Assembly (NCBI RefSeq): GCF_000369045.1 | Contig: NZ_KB849786.1 | Coordinates: 1,090,383 to 1,154,382 of the forward strand | Direction of reading: 5' to 3' | DNA length: 64,000 bases | DNA from: Acinetobacter pittii ATCC 19004 = CIP 70.29 | GTDB lineage: Bacteria; Pseudomonadota; Gammaproteobacteria; Pseudomonadales; Moraxellaceae | Shown: in pieces, positions 39,949 to 49,616 of the stretch | Numbering within the stretch: the first letter of the stretch is position 1 | Layout of the letters: every line of letters begins with the position of its first letter | Program-made: the position numbers and the translations under genes | The notes under the pieces: model-generated | What the model was told of the DNA's origin: nothing | What the model saw: only the letters and a program-made list of their open reading frames with translations | The model's database searches: none

Positions 39949-40602
39949 ATGAGCTACCAGAAACTCAGCCGTGACCAGATTGCACAACGTGTGGCACAAG
40001 ATATTCCAGATGGCGCCTATGTGAACTTGGGTATTGGCCTACCAACCAAAATTGCCAGCTACCTACCTAACGATAAAGATATTTTTCTTCATTCTGAAAA
40101 TGGTTTATTGGCTTTTGGCCCACCGCCAGCTGCAGGTGGAGAAGACCCTGAACTGATTAATGCGGGTAAAGAATTTGTGACCATGCTTGAAGGCGGCAGC
40201 TTTTTCCACCATGGTGATTCATTTGCGATGATGCGTGGTGGTCACCTTGATATTGCAGTACTTGGTGCATTTCAGGTTGCCGCGAATGGTGACTTGGCAA
40301 ATTGGCACACGGGAGCACCGGATGCGATTCCTGCGGTAGGTGGTGCGATGGATTTGGCTGTGGGTGCCAAGAAAGTATTTATCACTACAGATCATGTGAC
40401 CAAACAAGGTGAACCGAAGATTGTGGCTGAGCTAACTTATCCAGTAACAGGTAAAAAATGTGTTGACCGTATTTACACGGACCTGTGTGTGATTGACGTG
40501 ACTAAAGATGGTTTAAAGGTGATTGAGAAAGTTGAAGGTCTTAGCTTTGATGAGTTACAGGCTTTAACGGGTGCAACTCTGATTGATGCGACTCAAGAGT
40601 AA
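39949..40602 (+). CDS. pcaJ: 3-oxoadipate CoA-transferase subunit B
   Basis: Beta subunit of 3-oxoadipate CoA-transferase (217 residues). It carries GAYVNLGIGLPTKIASYL and the catalytic Glu in LHSENGLLAFGP, plus GGHLDIAVLGAFQV. It starts 18 bases after pcaI with AAGGAG upstream. Cytoplasmic; acts after PcaD in the pathway. It shares the distinct codon use of pcaI and pcaF. Confidence 0.95.
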   Translation: MSYQKLSRDQIAQRVAQDIPDGAYVNLGIGLPTKIASYLPNDKDIFLHSENGLLAFGPPPAAGGEDPELINAGKEFVTMLEGGSFFHHGDSFAMMRGGHLDIAVLGAFQVAANGDLANWHTGAPDAIPAVGGAMDLAVGAKKVFITTDHVTKQGEPKIVAELTYPVTGKKCVDRIYTDLCVIDVTKDGLKVIEKVEGLSFDELQALTGATLIDATQE

Positions 40603-40614
40603 GGAAGTAGGGAA

Positions 40615-41826
40615 ATGACATTAAAAAATGCTTATATCATCGATGCCATCCGTACTCCATTTGGCCGTTATGCCGGTGGCCTTGCACCCGTCCGTGCCGA
40701 TGACCTTGGTGCTGTGCCGATTAAAGCCCTCATGCAGCGTAACCCAAGTGTAGATTGGGAACAGGTCGATGATGTGATCTATGGCTGTGCCAACCAAGCC
40801 GGTGAAGATAACCGTAATGTCGGCCGTATGTCAGCACTGCTTGCAGGTTTACCGTATCAGGTACCGGCAACTACCGTTAACCGTTTGTGTGGTTCTTCAC
40901 TCGATGCGATTGCCATTGCTGCCCGTGCCATTAAAGCAGGTGAAGCGAATTTGGTGATTGCCGGTGGTGTAGAAAGTATGAGCCGTGCACCCTATGTGAT
41001 GGGTAAGTCAGACAGTGCTTTTGGCCGTAGCCAGAAGATTGAAGACACCACTATGGGATGGCGCTTTATTAACCCTAAACTTAAAGAATTGTATGGTGTA
41101 GATACCATGCCCCAGACTGCCGAAAACGTTGCTGAACAGTTTAACGTCAATCGTGCAGATCAAGACCAGTTTGCCTTGGTGAGCCAACAACGCACCGCAA
41201 GCGCGCAAGCCAAAGGCTTTTTTTCTAAAGAAATCGTGGCAGTTGAAATCCCTCAGCGTAAGGGTGATGCTGTTGTGATTGATACCGATGAACATCCACG
41301 TGCATCGACCACCCTTGAAGCTTTAAGCAAACTTAAACCTGTGGTTAAAGCAGAGGGTTCTGTGACTGCGGGGAATGCTTCAGGCATCAACGATGGCGCA
41401 GCAGCTCTACTGATTGCATCTGACGAAGCGGTTCAGGCTTATAACTTAAAACCCCGTGCCAAGATTATTGCTTCAACAGCAGTGGGTGTAGAACCACGCA
41501 TTATGGGTTTTGCTCCAGCACCAGCCATTAAGAAATTACTTAAACAAGCCAACCTGACTTTAGAGCAGATGGATGTAATTGAGCTCAATGAAGCTTTTGC
41601 TGCACAGGCTTTGGCAGTGACCCGTGATTTAGGTTTGCCAGATGATAGCAATAAGGTAAACCCAAACGGTGGTGCAATTGCATTAGGCCATCCACTTGGT
41701 GCATCAGGTGCACGCCTTGTGACCACAGCCTTGAACCAACTTGAGCAAACAGGTGGTCGTTATGCCTTGTGTTCAATGTGCATTGGTGTGGGCCAAGGCA
41801 TTGCTTTGATTATTGAGAGAGTCTAA
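40615..41826 (+). CDS. pcaF: 3-oxoadipyl-CoA thiolase
   Basis: Cleaves 3-oxoadipyl-CoA into succinyl-CoA and acetyl-CoA, the last pathway step. The 403-residue thiolase has the acyl-accepting Cys in TVNRLCGSSLDAI, the His in ALGHPLGASGARL and the second Cys in YALCSMCIGVGQG. It is enriched in G/C-ending codons compared with pcaB, which begins two bases later and returns to the ordinary AT-rich style. In A. baylyi the pcaIJF and catIJF copies are near-identical through sequence exchange, which could explain the shift. Confidence 0.96.
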   Translation: MTLKNAYIIDAIRTPFGRYAGGLAPVRADDLGAVPIKALMQRNPSVDWEQVDDVIYGCANQAGEDNRNVGRMSALLAGLPYQVPATTVNRLCGSSLDAIAIAARAIKAGEANLVIAGGVESMSRAPYVMGKSDSAFGRSQKIEDTTMGWRFINPKLKELYGVDTMPQTAENVAEQFNVNRADQDQFALVSQQRTASAQAKGFFSKEIVAVEIPQRKGDAVVIDTDEHPRASTTLEALSKLKPVVKAEGSVTAGNASGINDGAAALLIASDEAVQAYNLKPRAKIIASTAVGVEPRIMGFAPAPAIKKLLKQANLTLEQMDVIELNEAFAAQALAVTRDLGLPDDSNKVNPNGGAIALGHPLGASGARLVTTALNQLEQTGGRYALCSMCIGVGQGIALIIERV

Positions 41827-41828
41827 TC

Positions 41829-43187
41829 ATGAGCCAGTTATATGCCAGCTTGTTTTATCAAAAAGACGTCACTGACATCTTTAGTGACTCATCTTTAATC
41901 AAATATATGATTCAGGTTGAAGTTGCGTTAGCTCAAGCACAGGCAAAAGTTGGTGTGATTCCTCAAAATGCGGCTAATACAATTGCCCAAGTAGCTGAGC
42001 AGGCAATAGAAAAGTTTGATTTTTCAGCTTTGGCTGTCGCAACTGGCTTAGCTGGAAATATCGCAATTCCATTTGTAAAACAGCTTACAGCAATTGTTAA
42101 AGATGTTGATGAAGATGCTTCGCGTTATGTGCATTGGGGTGCAACGAGTCAGGATATTTTAGACACAGCTTGTATTTTGCAATGTCGTGATGCGTTGAAC
42201 ATTGTGGAAGCTCAACTTCAACAATGCTATGCGACTGCATTACAGCAAGCCAAGCAATATCGCCATCAAGTCATGATTGGGCGTACATGGTTACAGCAAG
42301 CTTTACCCATTACTTTGGGGCATAAACTTGCTCGTTGGGCTTCTGCATTTAAACGTGATTTAGACCGTATTCAAGCAATGAAGTCACGTGTACTGACTGC
42401 TCAGTTAGGTGGTGCTGTGGGTTCATTAGCTTCTTTGCAAGATCAAGGTTCACTTGTGGTTAATGCATTTGCGAAGCAACTGAATCTGACTGTACCGACA
42501 AGCACATGGCATGGTGAGCGCGACCGTATTGTAGAAATCGCAAGTGTGCTTGGCATGATTGTCGGGAATACGGGCAAGATGGCACGGGATTGGTCACTCA
42601 TGATGCAAACTGAAATTGCAGAGTTGTTTGAACCAACCGCGAAAGGTCGTGGTGGTTCATCGACTATGCCTCATAAGCGTAATCCAGTTGCAGCAGCTTC
42701 AGTACTTGCAGCAGCAAATCGTGTACCAGCACTTATGTCTAGCATCTATCAAAGCATGGTGCAGGAACATGAGCGTAGCTTAGGCGCATGGCATGCAGAA
42801 TGGTTAGCTATCCCTGAAATTTTTCAGCTTTGTGCTGGAGCATTAACTCGTACTGGTGAAGTTTTACAAGGTTTCGAAGTTAATGCTGAGCATATGCAGC
42901 AGAACCTTGACTGTACCAACGGGCTGATTATGGCAGAAGCTGTGATGATGGCGCTTGCTCCAAAAATTGGACGTTTAAATGCACATCATGTTGTTGAAGC
43001 AGCTTGTAAAACAGCCGTGGCTCAAAAGCAGCATTTATCTGAAGTTGTTAGTCAGTTAGATGAAGTAAAAGAAAATTTTAGTGAAACAGAAATTTTGGAA
43101 ATATTTAAAGCAGAAAACTATTTGGGCAACATTCAAGCTCAAATTGATGCTGTTCTGCAAGAAGCACAAGGAGGAGACATAAAGTGA
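41829..43187 (+). CDS. pcaB: 3-carboxy-cis,cis-muconate cycloisomerase
   Basis: Converts 3-carboxy-cis,cis-muconate to 4-carboxymuconolactone. The 452-residue protein belongs to the fumarase/argininosuccinate lyase superfamily: WGATSQDILDTA, MIGRTWLQQALPITLG and the signature GRGGSSTMPHKRNPVAA with the catalytic Ser loop. It starts three bases after the pcaF stop, and its TGA overlaps the pcaD GTG. Codon use is ordinary for the window. Confidence 0.95.
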   Translation: MSQLYASLFYQKDVTDIFSDSSLIKYMIQVEVALAQAQAKVGVIPQNAANTIAQVAEQAIEKFDFSALAVATGLAGNIAIPFVKQLTAIVKDVDEDASRYVHWGATSQDILDTACILQCRDALNIVEAQLQQCYATALQQAKQYRHQVMIGRTWLQQALPITLGHKLARWASAFKRDLDRIQAMKSRVLTAQLGGAVGSLASLQDQGSLVVNAFAKQLNLTVPTSTWHGERDRIVEIASVLGMIVGNTGKMARDWSLMMQTEIAELFEPTAKGRGGSSTMPHKRNPVAAASVLAAANRVPALMSSIYQSMVQEHERSLGAWHAEWLAIPEIFQLCAGALTRTGEVLQGFEVNAEHMQQNLDCTNGLIMAEAVMMALAPKIGRLNAHHVVEAACKTAVAQKQHLSEVVSQLDEVKENFSETEILEIFKAENYLGNIQAQIDAVLQEAQGGDIK

Positions 43188-43969
43188 AACAGCTTATAAC
43201 CAATCGACAAGGTAAACAGCTCGCTGTATACACTGACGGATTAAAAGATGCTCCAACACTTGTGTTATCTAACTCCTTAGGAACAAATCATGGAATGTGG
43301 CAGCCGCAAGTAGATGAGCTTAAAAGTCATTTTAATGTCATTACATACGACACACGTGGTCATGGCGAAAGTGATGTGATCGCTGAAACATCTTTACAAA
43401 ATTTAGGTGAAGATGTTGCTGATATTTTAGATGCCTTAGATATTGAAAAAGCTCATTTTTGTGGCATTTCAATGGGCGGAATTACAGGGCTTTGGTTAGC
43501 TATCCATTACCCAGAGCGCTTTCTAAGTATTACTGTCGCAAATTCGGCGGCAAAAATTGGACAGGCTGAAGCGTGGTTGAGTCGCGCAGAATCAGTAGAA
43601 CAAAATGGACTGGCTGAATTAGTTAAAACCACGCACACACGTTGGTTTAGCGAAAAATTCGACTATCAACATAATGTGGTTGCACAAACGACGATTCAAA
43701 GTCTTGCAAACACACCGGCACAAGGTTATGCAAATGCATGTCGTGCTTTAGCGTATGCCGATTTAAGAGATGAAATTGCACAAATCCAAATTCCGGTACT
43801 GCTGGTTGCGGGAACAGAAGATCCAGTAACTACAGTAGCAGATGCTGAGTTTATGCAGTGCGCTATCAACAATAGTCAGATTGCTAAATTGGAAGCATCT
43901 CATCTTTCTAATATTGAGCAACCGCAAAGATTTACTCAGGAATTGACTAGGTTTATTCAGCAAATCTAA
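43184..43969 (+). CDS. pcaD: 3-oxoadipate enol-lactonase
   Basis: Hydrolyses 3-oxoadipate enol-lactone to 3-oxoadipate. The 261-residue alpha/beta-hydrolase has VLSNSLGTNHGMWQPQ (oxyanion), YDTRGHGESD, the nucleophile in HFCGISMGGITGLW, an acid in LLVAGTEDPVTTV and the His in EASHLSNIEQP. It begins with GTG in a GTGA overlap with the pcaB stop and has GGAGGAG upstream, so translation is coupled. Confidence 0.94.
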   Translation: MKQLITNRQGKQLAVYTDGLKDAPTLVLSNSLGTNHGMWQPQVDELKSHFNVITYDTRGHGESDVIAETSLQNLGEDVADILDALDIEKAHFCGISMGGITGLWLAIHYPERFLSITVANSAAKIGQAEAWLSRAESVEQNGLAELVKTTHTRWFSEKFDYQHNVVAQTTIQSLANTPAQGYANACRALAYADLRDEIAQIQIPVLLVAGTEDPVTTVADAEFMQCAINNSQIAKLEASHLSNIEQPQRFTQELTRFIQQI

Positions 43970-44011
43970 TAGCTTAGTGATTTAAAAGGAATTGGCCTTA
44001 AGGAGGCAAAT

Positions 44012-45367
44012 ATGGCGTCTCAGGATTACGCTGCACCAAATAAAAGTATCGATGCTCAAGCATTAATTAATGATGCTCCACTCAGTAAGTATCAATGGAT
44101 GATCGCAATCATCTGTTTCTTAATTATTTTTACTGATGGTATTGATACTGCTGCAATGGGTTTTATTGCTCCAGCTTTGGCACAAGACTGGGGAGTTGAT
44201 CGCTCTCAGTTAGGGCCAGTGATGAGTGCTGCACTTGGTGGAATGATTATTGGAGCTTTGGTTTCTGGTCCGACAGCTGACCGTTTTGGTCGCAAAATCG
44301 TACTGGCTTTTTCGATGCTTGTATTTGGTGGGTTCACCTTGGCATCTGCTTATGCAACCAACTTAGATAGCCTTGTCGTTTTACGCTTTTTGACAGGTAT
44401 TGGACTTGGTGCAGCGATGCCAAATGCCACCACATTATTCTCTGAATACTGTCCAACACGCATTCGTTCATTACTCGTGACCTGTATGTTCTGTGGCTAC
44501 AACTTAGGTATGGCTACAGGTGGTTTTATCAGTAGTTGGCTGATCCCGACTTATGGTTGGCACAGTCTATTTTTACTTGGTGGCTGGTCACCTTTGATTT
44601 TAATGATTTTAGTGATTTTGGTTTTACCTGAGTCTTACCGCTTTTTAATTGTGAAAGGTAAGAATCCTGAAAAAGTACGCAAAATCTTAAATCATATTGC
44701 GCCAACTCAAGTTCAAAATGCGACCGCATTCCACGTACCTGAAGAGAAAACTGAGACAGCTCAAAAGAAAAATGTCTTTGGAATTATGTTTTCTAAACCA
44801 TATGCGAAAGGAACGCTTTTACTTTGGTTGACCTATTTCATGGGACTCGTGGTTGTTTACTTGCTTACAAGCTGGTTGCCAACACTTATGCGTGAAACAG
44901 GTGCGTCAATGGAGCGTGCTGCATTTATCGGTGGATTGTTCCAGTTCGGTGGTGTGGTAAGTGCCTTATTTATTGGTTGGGCGATGGACAAATTCAACCC
45001 GAACCGAGTGATTGCTATTTTCTACTTTGCTGCTGGTCTATTTGCGATTGCTGTTGGTCAAAGCTTAGGAAACTCAACATTACTTGCAGTATTGGTGCTT
45101 TGTGCGGGTATCGCAATTAACGGTGCGCAATCTTCAATGCCAGCGTTAAGCGCTCGTTTCTACCCAACTCAGTGCCGTGCAACTGGCGTGTCTTGGATGA
45201 CGGGGATTGGTCGTTTCGGTGCGGTATTTGGTGCTTGGATTGGGGCTGTGTTACTCGGCAATGATTGGTCGTTTACCGCCATTCTTAGTTTATTACTAAT
45301 TCCAGCGACTGCTGCGGCTCTTGCTGTATTTGTTAAATCACTTGTTGCGCATACCGATGCAACTTAA
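44012..45367 (+). CDS. pcaK: 4-hydroxybenzoate/protocatechuate MFS transporter
   Basis: A 451-residue major-facilitator permease of the aromatic acid:H+ symporter family. Twelve hydrophobic segments can be traced. The DGIDTAAMGFIAPAL segment in helix 1 (conserved Asp for aromatic acid transport) and GPTADRFGRK between helices 2 and 3 are diagnostic. A second copy of the loop motif is FIGWAMDKFNPNR. It imports protocatechuate or 4-hydroxybenzoate across the inner membrane. TTAAGGAGGC upstream is an exceptionally strong ribosome-binding site. Confidence 0.94.
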   Translation: MASQDYAAPNKSIDAQALINDAPLSKYQWMIAIICFLIIFTDGIDTAAMGFIAPALAQDWGVDRSQLGPVMSAALGGMIIGALVSGPTADRFGRKIVLAFSMLVFGGFTLASAYATNLDSLVVLRFLTGIGLGAAMPNATTLFSEYCPTRIRSLLVTCMFCGYNLGMATGGFISSWLIPTYGWHSLFLLGGWSPLILMILVILVLPESYRFLIVKGKNPEKVRKILNHIAPTQVQNATAFHVPEEKTETAQKKNVFGIMFSKPYAKGTLLLWLTYFMGLVVVYLLTSWLPTLMRETGASMERAAFIGGLFQFGGVVSALFIGWAMDKFNPNRVIAIFYFAAGLFAIAVGQSLGNSTLLAVLVLCAGIAINGAQSSMPALSARFYPTQCRATGVSWMTGIGRFGAVFGAWIGAVLLGNDWSFTAILSLLLIPATAAALAVFVKSLVAHTDAT

Positions 45368-45382
45368 TAGAGGTCTATCACA

Positions 45383-46532
<1,150 letters not shown>

Positions 46533-46546
46533 TCGGGAGCACTAGC

Positions 46547-47176
46547 ATGAATAACTGGAATTTTCAGGAACTAAAAGAAACTCCATCTCAAACAGGTGGT
46601 CCTTACGTTCACATTGGGCTATTGCCACAACAAGCAAATATTGAAGTGTTTGAAAACAACTTTAATAACCAGCTAGTACAAGATCAGACCAAAGGTGAGC
46701 GTATTCGTCTTGAAGGCCAAGTGTTTGACGGGTTGGGTTTACCGCTACGCGATGTGCTGATTGAGATTTGGCAAGCTGATGCGAACGGTATTTATCCAAG
46801 TCAGGCAGATACGCGTGAGCAAAAAGCTGACCCAGCATTTCAAGGTTGGGGCCGTACAGGTGCTGACTTTGAAACGGGTGTTTGGAGTTTCAATACGATT
46901 AAACCGGGCGCGACAGCAGGCCGTAAAGGTTCAACTCAAGCACCTCATATTGCATTAGTCATTTTCGCTCGCGGTATTAACTTAGGTCTTCATACACGTG
47001 TTTATTTTGAAGATGAAGCTGAAGCAAATGCTAACGACCCAATTCTAAATAGCATTGAATGGGCACCACGTCGCCAAACACTTATTGCAAAACGTTTTGA
47101 AGAAAATGGTGAAGTTGTTTACCGCTTTGATATTCGTATTCAAGGTGATGACGAAACTGTATTTTTTGATATTTAA
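46547..47176 (+). CDS. pcaG: Protocatechuate 3,4-dioxygenase alpha subunit
   Basis: A 209-residue structural alpha subunit, homologous to PcaH but lacking the iron ligands: QTGGPYVHIGLLP, LIEIWQADANGIYPSQAD and APHIALVIFARGIN (only one His where beta has two). It binds substrate at the interface with PcaH. It is the last of the pca block before a stem-loop that separates it from quiB. Confidence 0.95.
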   Translation: MNNWNFQELKETPSQTGGPYVHIGLLPQQANIEVFENNFNNQLVQDQTKGERIRLEGQVFDGLGLPLRDVLIEIWQADANGIYPSQADTREQKADPAFQGWGRTGADFETGVWSFNTIKPGATAGRKGSTQAPHIALVIFARGINLGLHTRVYFEDEAEANANDPILNSIEWAPRRQTLIAKRFEENGEVVYRFDIRIQGDDETVFFDI

Positions 47177-47185
47177 GAAACACCT

Positions 47186-47226
47186 AAGGCTACACCTGAT
47201 TATTCAAGGATGCGTGTAGCCTTTTT
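47186..47226 (+). terminator. Intra-operon hairpin with short T tract between pcaG and quiB
   Basis: AAGGCTACAC (47186-47195) and GTGTAGCCTT (47214-47223) form a ten-base stem with an 18-base loop, followed by a five-T run (47222-47226). It may terminate a fraction of transcripts. Its 3' arm is three bases from the AAGG of the quiB ribosome-binding site. Confidence 0.6.
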
Positions 47227-47239
47227 AAGGATGAACGAT

Positions 47240-48073
47240 ATGAACATGAAAACATTATTAAGCCTAAGTTTGCTTGCACTCCCATTTTTTACTGCACAGG
47301 TGAATGCTGAACCTGTTGCTTTAGCTGCTCAAACACAACCTGCTAATACAGCCGTTAAAACGATTGTTCCGATTACCGCAAAAACCAAAGAACAAGCTTT
47401 GGCACAAGCTCAAGTCATTGCAAATACAGCAGATGCTGATTTGGCAGAGTTTCGTATCGATTTACTTAGTTTTGCGAGTGATACAAAACAAGTGATTGCT
47501 TTGGGCCATGAGTTGAAAAAGATTTTGGGCAATAAGCCAATGATTGCCACCATTCGTACCAAAAACGAAGGCGGCCAGCTTGAAATTAGTGATGTGGATT
47601 ATGGTAAGACTTATCAAGCTTACTTAAAGAATCCGTTCATGGATTGGTTAGATGTTGAAATGTTACGTGATCAAAAAGTAGTTTCAGAAATTGTTCAAAA
47701 AGCACATCAAAAGAAAGTGCTGATTGTCATGTCTAATCACGACTTTCAAAAAACACCAAGCCAAGATGAAATTGAAAAACGCTTATTAAAACAAGATCAA
47801 ATGGGTGCAGATATTCTCAAAATTGCCGTAATGCCAAAATCTAAACAAGATGTTTTCACTTTAATGAACGCAACTTTAAAGGTAAGCCAGCAAAGCACTA
47901 AACCTTTATTGACGATGTCAATGGGACAATTAGGTACGATTTCTCGTGTTGCGACTGCCAATATGGGCGGAAGTTATAGCTTTGGCATGATTGGTCAGGC
48001 TTCTGCACCGGGTCAAATTGATGTGACCAAGCTCAAACAGATTTTACAAACAGTTCAACCAACAAACCCATAA
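47240..48073 (+). CDS. quiB: Catabolic 3-dehydroquinate dehydratase (type I, periplasmic)
   Basis: Converts 3-dehydroquinate to 3-dehydroshikimate in the quinate pathway. The 277-residue precursor has a signal peptide (TLLSLSLLALPFFTAQVNA-E), which places the enzyme in the periplasm. The type I fold shows IVPITAKTKEQ, LAEFRIDLLSF, the catalytic His in IVMSNHDF and the Schiff-base Lys in ADILKIAVMP. The start used is the ATG at 47240, nine bases after AAGG; several nearby ATGs exist. In Acinetobacter this enzyme is known to be part of the quinate/shikimate set. Confidence 0.9.
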   Translation: MNMKTLLSLSLLALPFFTAQVNAEPVALAAQTQPANTAVKTIVPITAKTKEQALAQAQVIANTADADLAEFRIDLLSFASDTKQVIALGHELKKILGNKPMIATIRTKNEGGQLEISDVDYGKTYQAYLKNPFMDWLDVEMLRDQKVVSEIVQKAHQKKVLIVMSNHDFQKTPSQDEIEKRLLKQDQMGADILKIAVMPKSKQDVFTLMNATLKVSQQSTKPLLTMSMGQLGTISRVATANMGGSYSFGMIGQASAPGQIDVTKLKQILQTVQPTNP

Positions 48074-48092
48074 ATCATAAGGATATGATGAA

Positions 48093-49547
48093 ATGAATAC
48101 ATTACGTTTAACTACTCTTGCATTAGGTTTGATGGTTTCAGGCATAGCTGCGGCTCAAACTTATGTGGTTGACCGTTATCAAGACGATAGCAATAAAGGC
48201 TCTTTACGCTGGGCAATTGAACAAGCCAATGCAAACCCAAGCGAAGCTAGCGACATTTTGATTCAAGCAGTAGGCAAGGCGCCTTATGCGATTAAATTAA
48301 ATAGTGCACTTCCTGAAATTAAAGCACCTGTCAAAATCATTGGTACCCAGTGGGATAAAACTGGCGAATACATCGCAATTGATGGTTCAAATTATATTAA
48401 AGGCGAAGGTGCAAAAGCTTGCCCTGGTGCAAACCCTGAACAGTACGGCACCAATGTACGTACGATGACTTTACCGGGATTGGTACTGCGTGACGTCAAC
48501 AATGTCACTTTAAAAGGTTTAGACATTCATCGCTTCTGTATTGGGGTATTGATTAACCGTTCAAGCAATAACCTTATTCAACACAACCGTATTAGTAATA
48601 ACTACGGTGGTGCTGGTGTTATGTTGACGGGTGATGATGGTCAAGGTAACCCAACCGCAACCACCACCAATAACAACAAAGTTTTAGACAATATTTTCCA
48701 AGACAATGGTGATGGTCTAGAGCTGACACGTGGTGCTGCGTTTAACTTAATTGCGAATAACCATTTTGTTTCAACCAAAGCAAACCCAGAACCATCACAA
48801 GGTATTGAAATCTTGTGGGGTAATGACAATGCTGTGGTTGGTAATAAATTCGAAAACTACTCCGATGGCTTACAGATCAACTGGGGTAAGCGTAACTACA
48901 TTGCCTACAACGAAATGACCAATAACTCGATTGGTTTCAACATGACGGGTGATGGCAATATTCTTGATAGCAATAAAGTACATGGTAACCGTATTGGTGT
49001 AGCCATCCGTTCTGAAAAAGATGCAAATGCAAGAATTACATTGACTAAAAACCTGATTTGGGACAATGGTAAAGATATTAAACGCTGTGAAGCGGGTGGT
49101 TCATGTGTACCAGATCAGCGTTTGGGTGCAATTGTATTTGCTGTGCCTGCACTTGAGCATGCCGGATTTGTAGGTTCTCGTGGTGGTGGTGTGATTGTCG
49201 ACCCATCTAAGCAACAAAAAACATGTACTCAGCCAAATGAACAAGGCTGTAATGCTCAACCTAATCAGGGCATTAAAGCGCCTAAATTAACTGCAAATAA
49301 AGGTTTAGTTGCGGTAGAAGTCAATGGTTTACCAAATCAACGCTATCAAGTTGAGTTTTTTGGCAACCAAAATGCAGCATCAAAAGAAGCTGAGCAATAT
49401 TTAGGAACAATAACAGTAGCTACAGATGCACAAGGTAAAGCAAAAGCGAATTGGAAGCTGTCTGTAAAAGTTGCCTCAATTACGGCGAATGTAACTGATC
49501 GCTTTGGAGCGACGTCTGAACTGAGTTCGGCCTTGCAAACTAAATAA
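48093..49547 (+). CDS. quiC: 3-dehydroshikimate dehydratase (periplasmic, beta-helix)
   Basis: Turns 3-dehydroshikimate into protocatechuate. The 484-residue precursor has a signal peptide (LGLMVSGIAAA-Q). A right-handed parallel beta-helix follows, visible as short repeated strands and turns (NNVTLKGLDIHRF, NNLIQHNRISNN, NNKVLDNIFQDN, FNLIANNHFV, NAVVGNKF, NYIAYNEM). It lacks the TIM-barrel motifs of other dehydratase families, as expected for the Acinetobacter QuiC. A C-terminal beta domain with a Cys pair region (CTQPNEQGCNAQ) follows. It lies 19 bases after quiB. Confidence 0.9.
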   Translation: MNTLRLTTLALGLMVSGIAAAQTYVVDRYQDDSNKGSLRWAIEQANANPSEASDILIQAVGKAPYAIKLNSALPEIKAPVKIIGTQWDKTGEYIAIDGSNYIKGEGAKACPGANPEQYGTNVRTMTLPGLVLRDVNNVTLKGLDIHRFCIGVLINRSSNNLIQHNRISNNYGGAGVMLTGDDGQGNPTATTTNNNKVLDNIFQDNGDGLELTRGAAFNLIANNHFVSTKANPEPSQGIEILWGNDNAVVGNKFENYSDGLQINWGKRNYIAYNEMTNNSIGFNMTGDGNILDSNKVHGNRIGVAIRSEKDANARITLTKNLIWDNGKDIKRCEAGGSCVPDQRLGAIVFAVPALEHAGFVGSRGGGVIVDPSKQQKTCTQPNEQGCNAQPNQGIKAPKLTANKGLVAVEVNGLPNQRYQVEFFGNQNAASKEAEQYLGTITVATDAQGKAKANWKLSVKVASITANVTDRFGATSELSSALQTK

Positions 49548-49561
49548 TAACAATAAGGAAA

Positions 49562-49580
49562 GCGCCTCAAACTGAGGCGC
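49562..49580. other. GC-rich hairpin between quiC and quiX
   Basis: GCGCCTCA (49562-49569) and TGAGGCGC (49573-49580) form an eight-base perfect stem around AAC. No T tract follows, so it is more likely an mRNA-processing or stability element than a terminator. Confidence 0.6.
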
Positions 49581-49616
49581 AGCATAGAAATATAGAAATG
49601 ATAAAAGGGACTTGAA

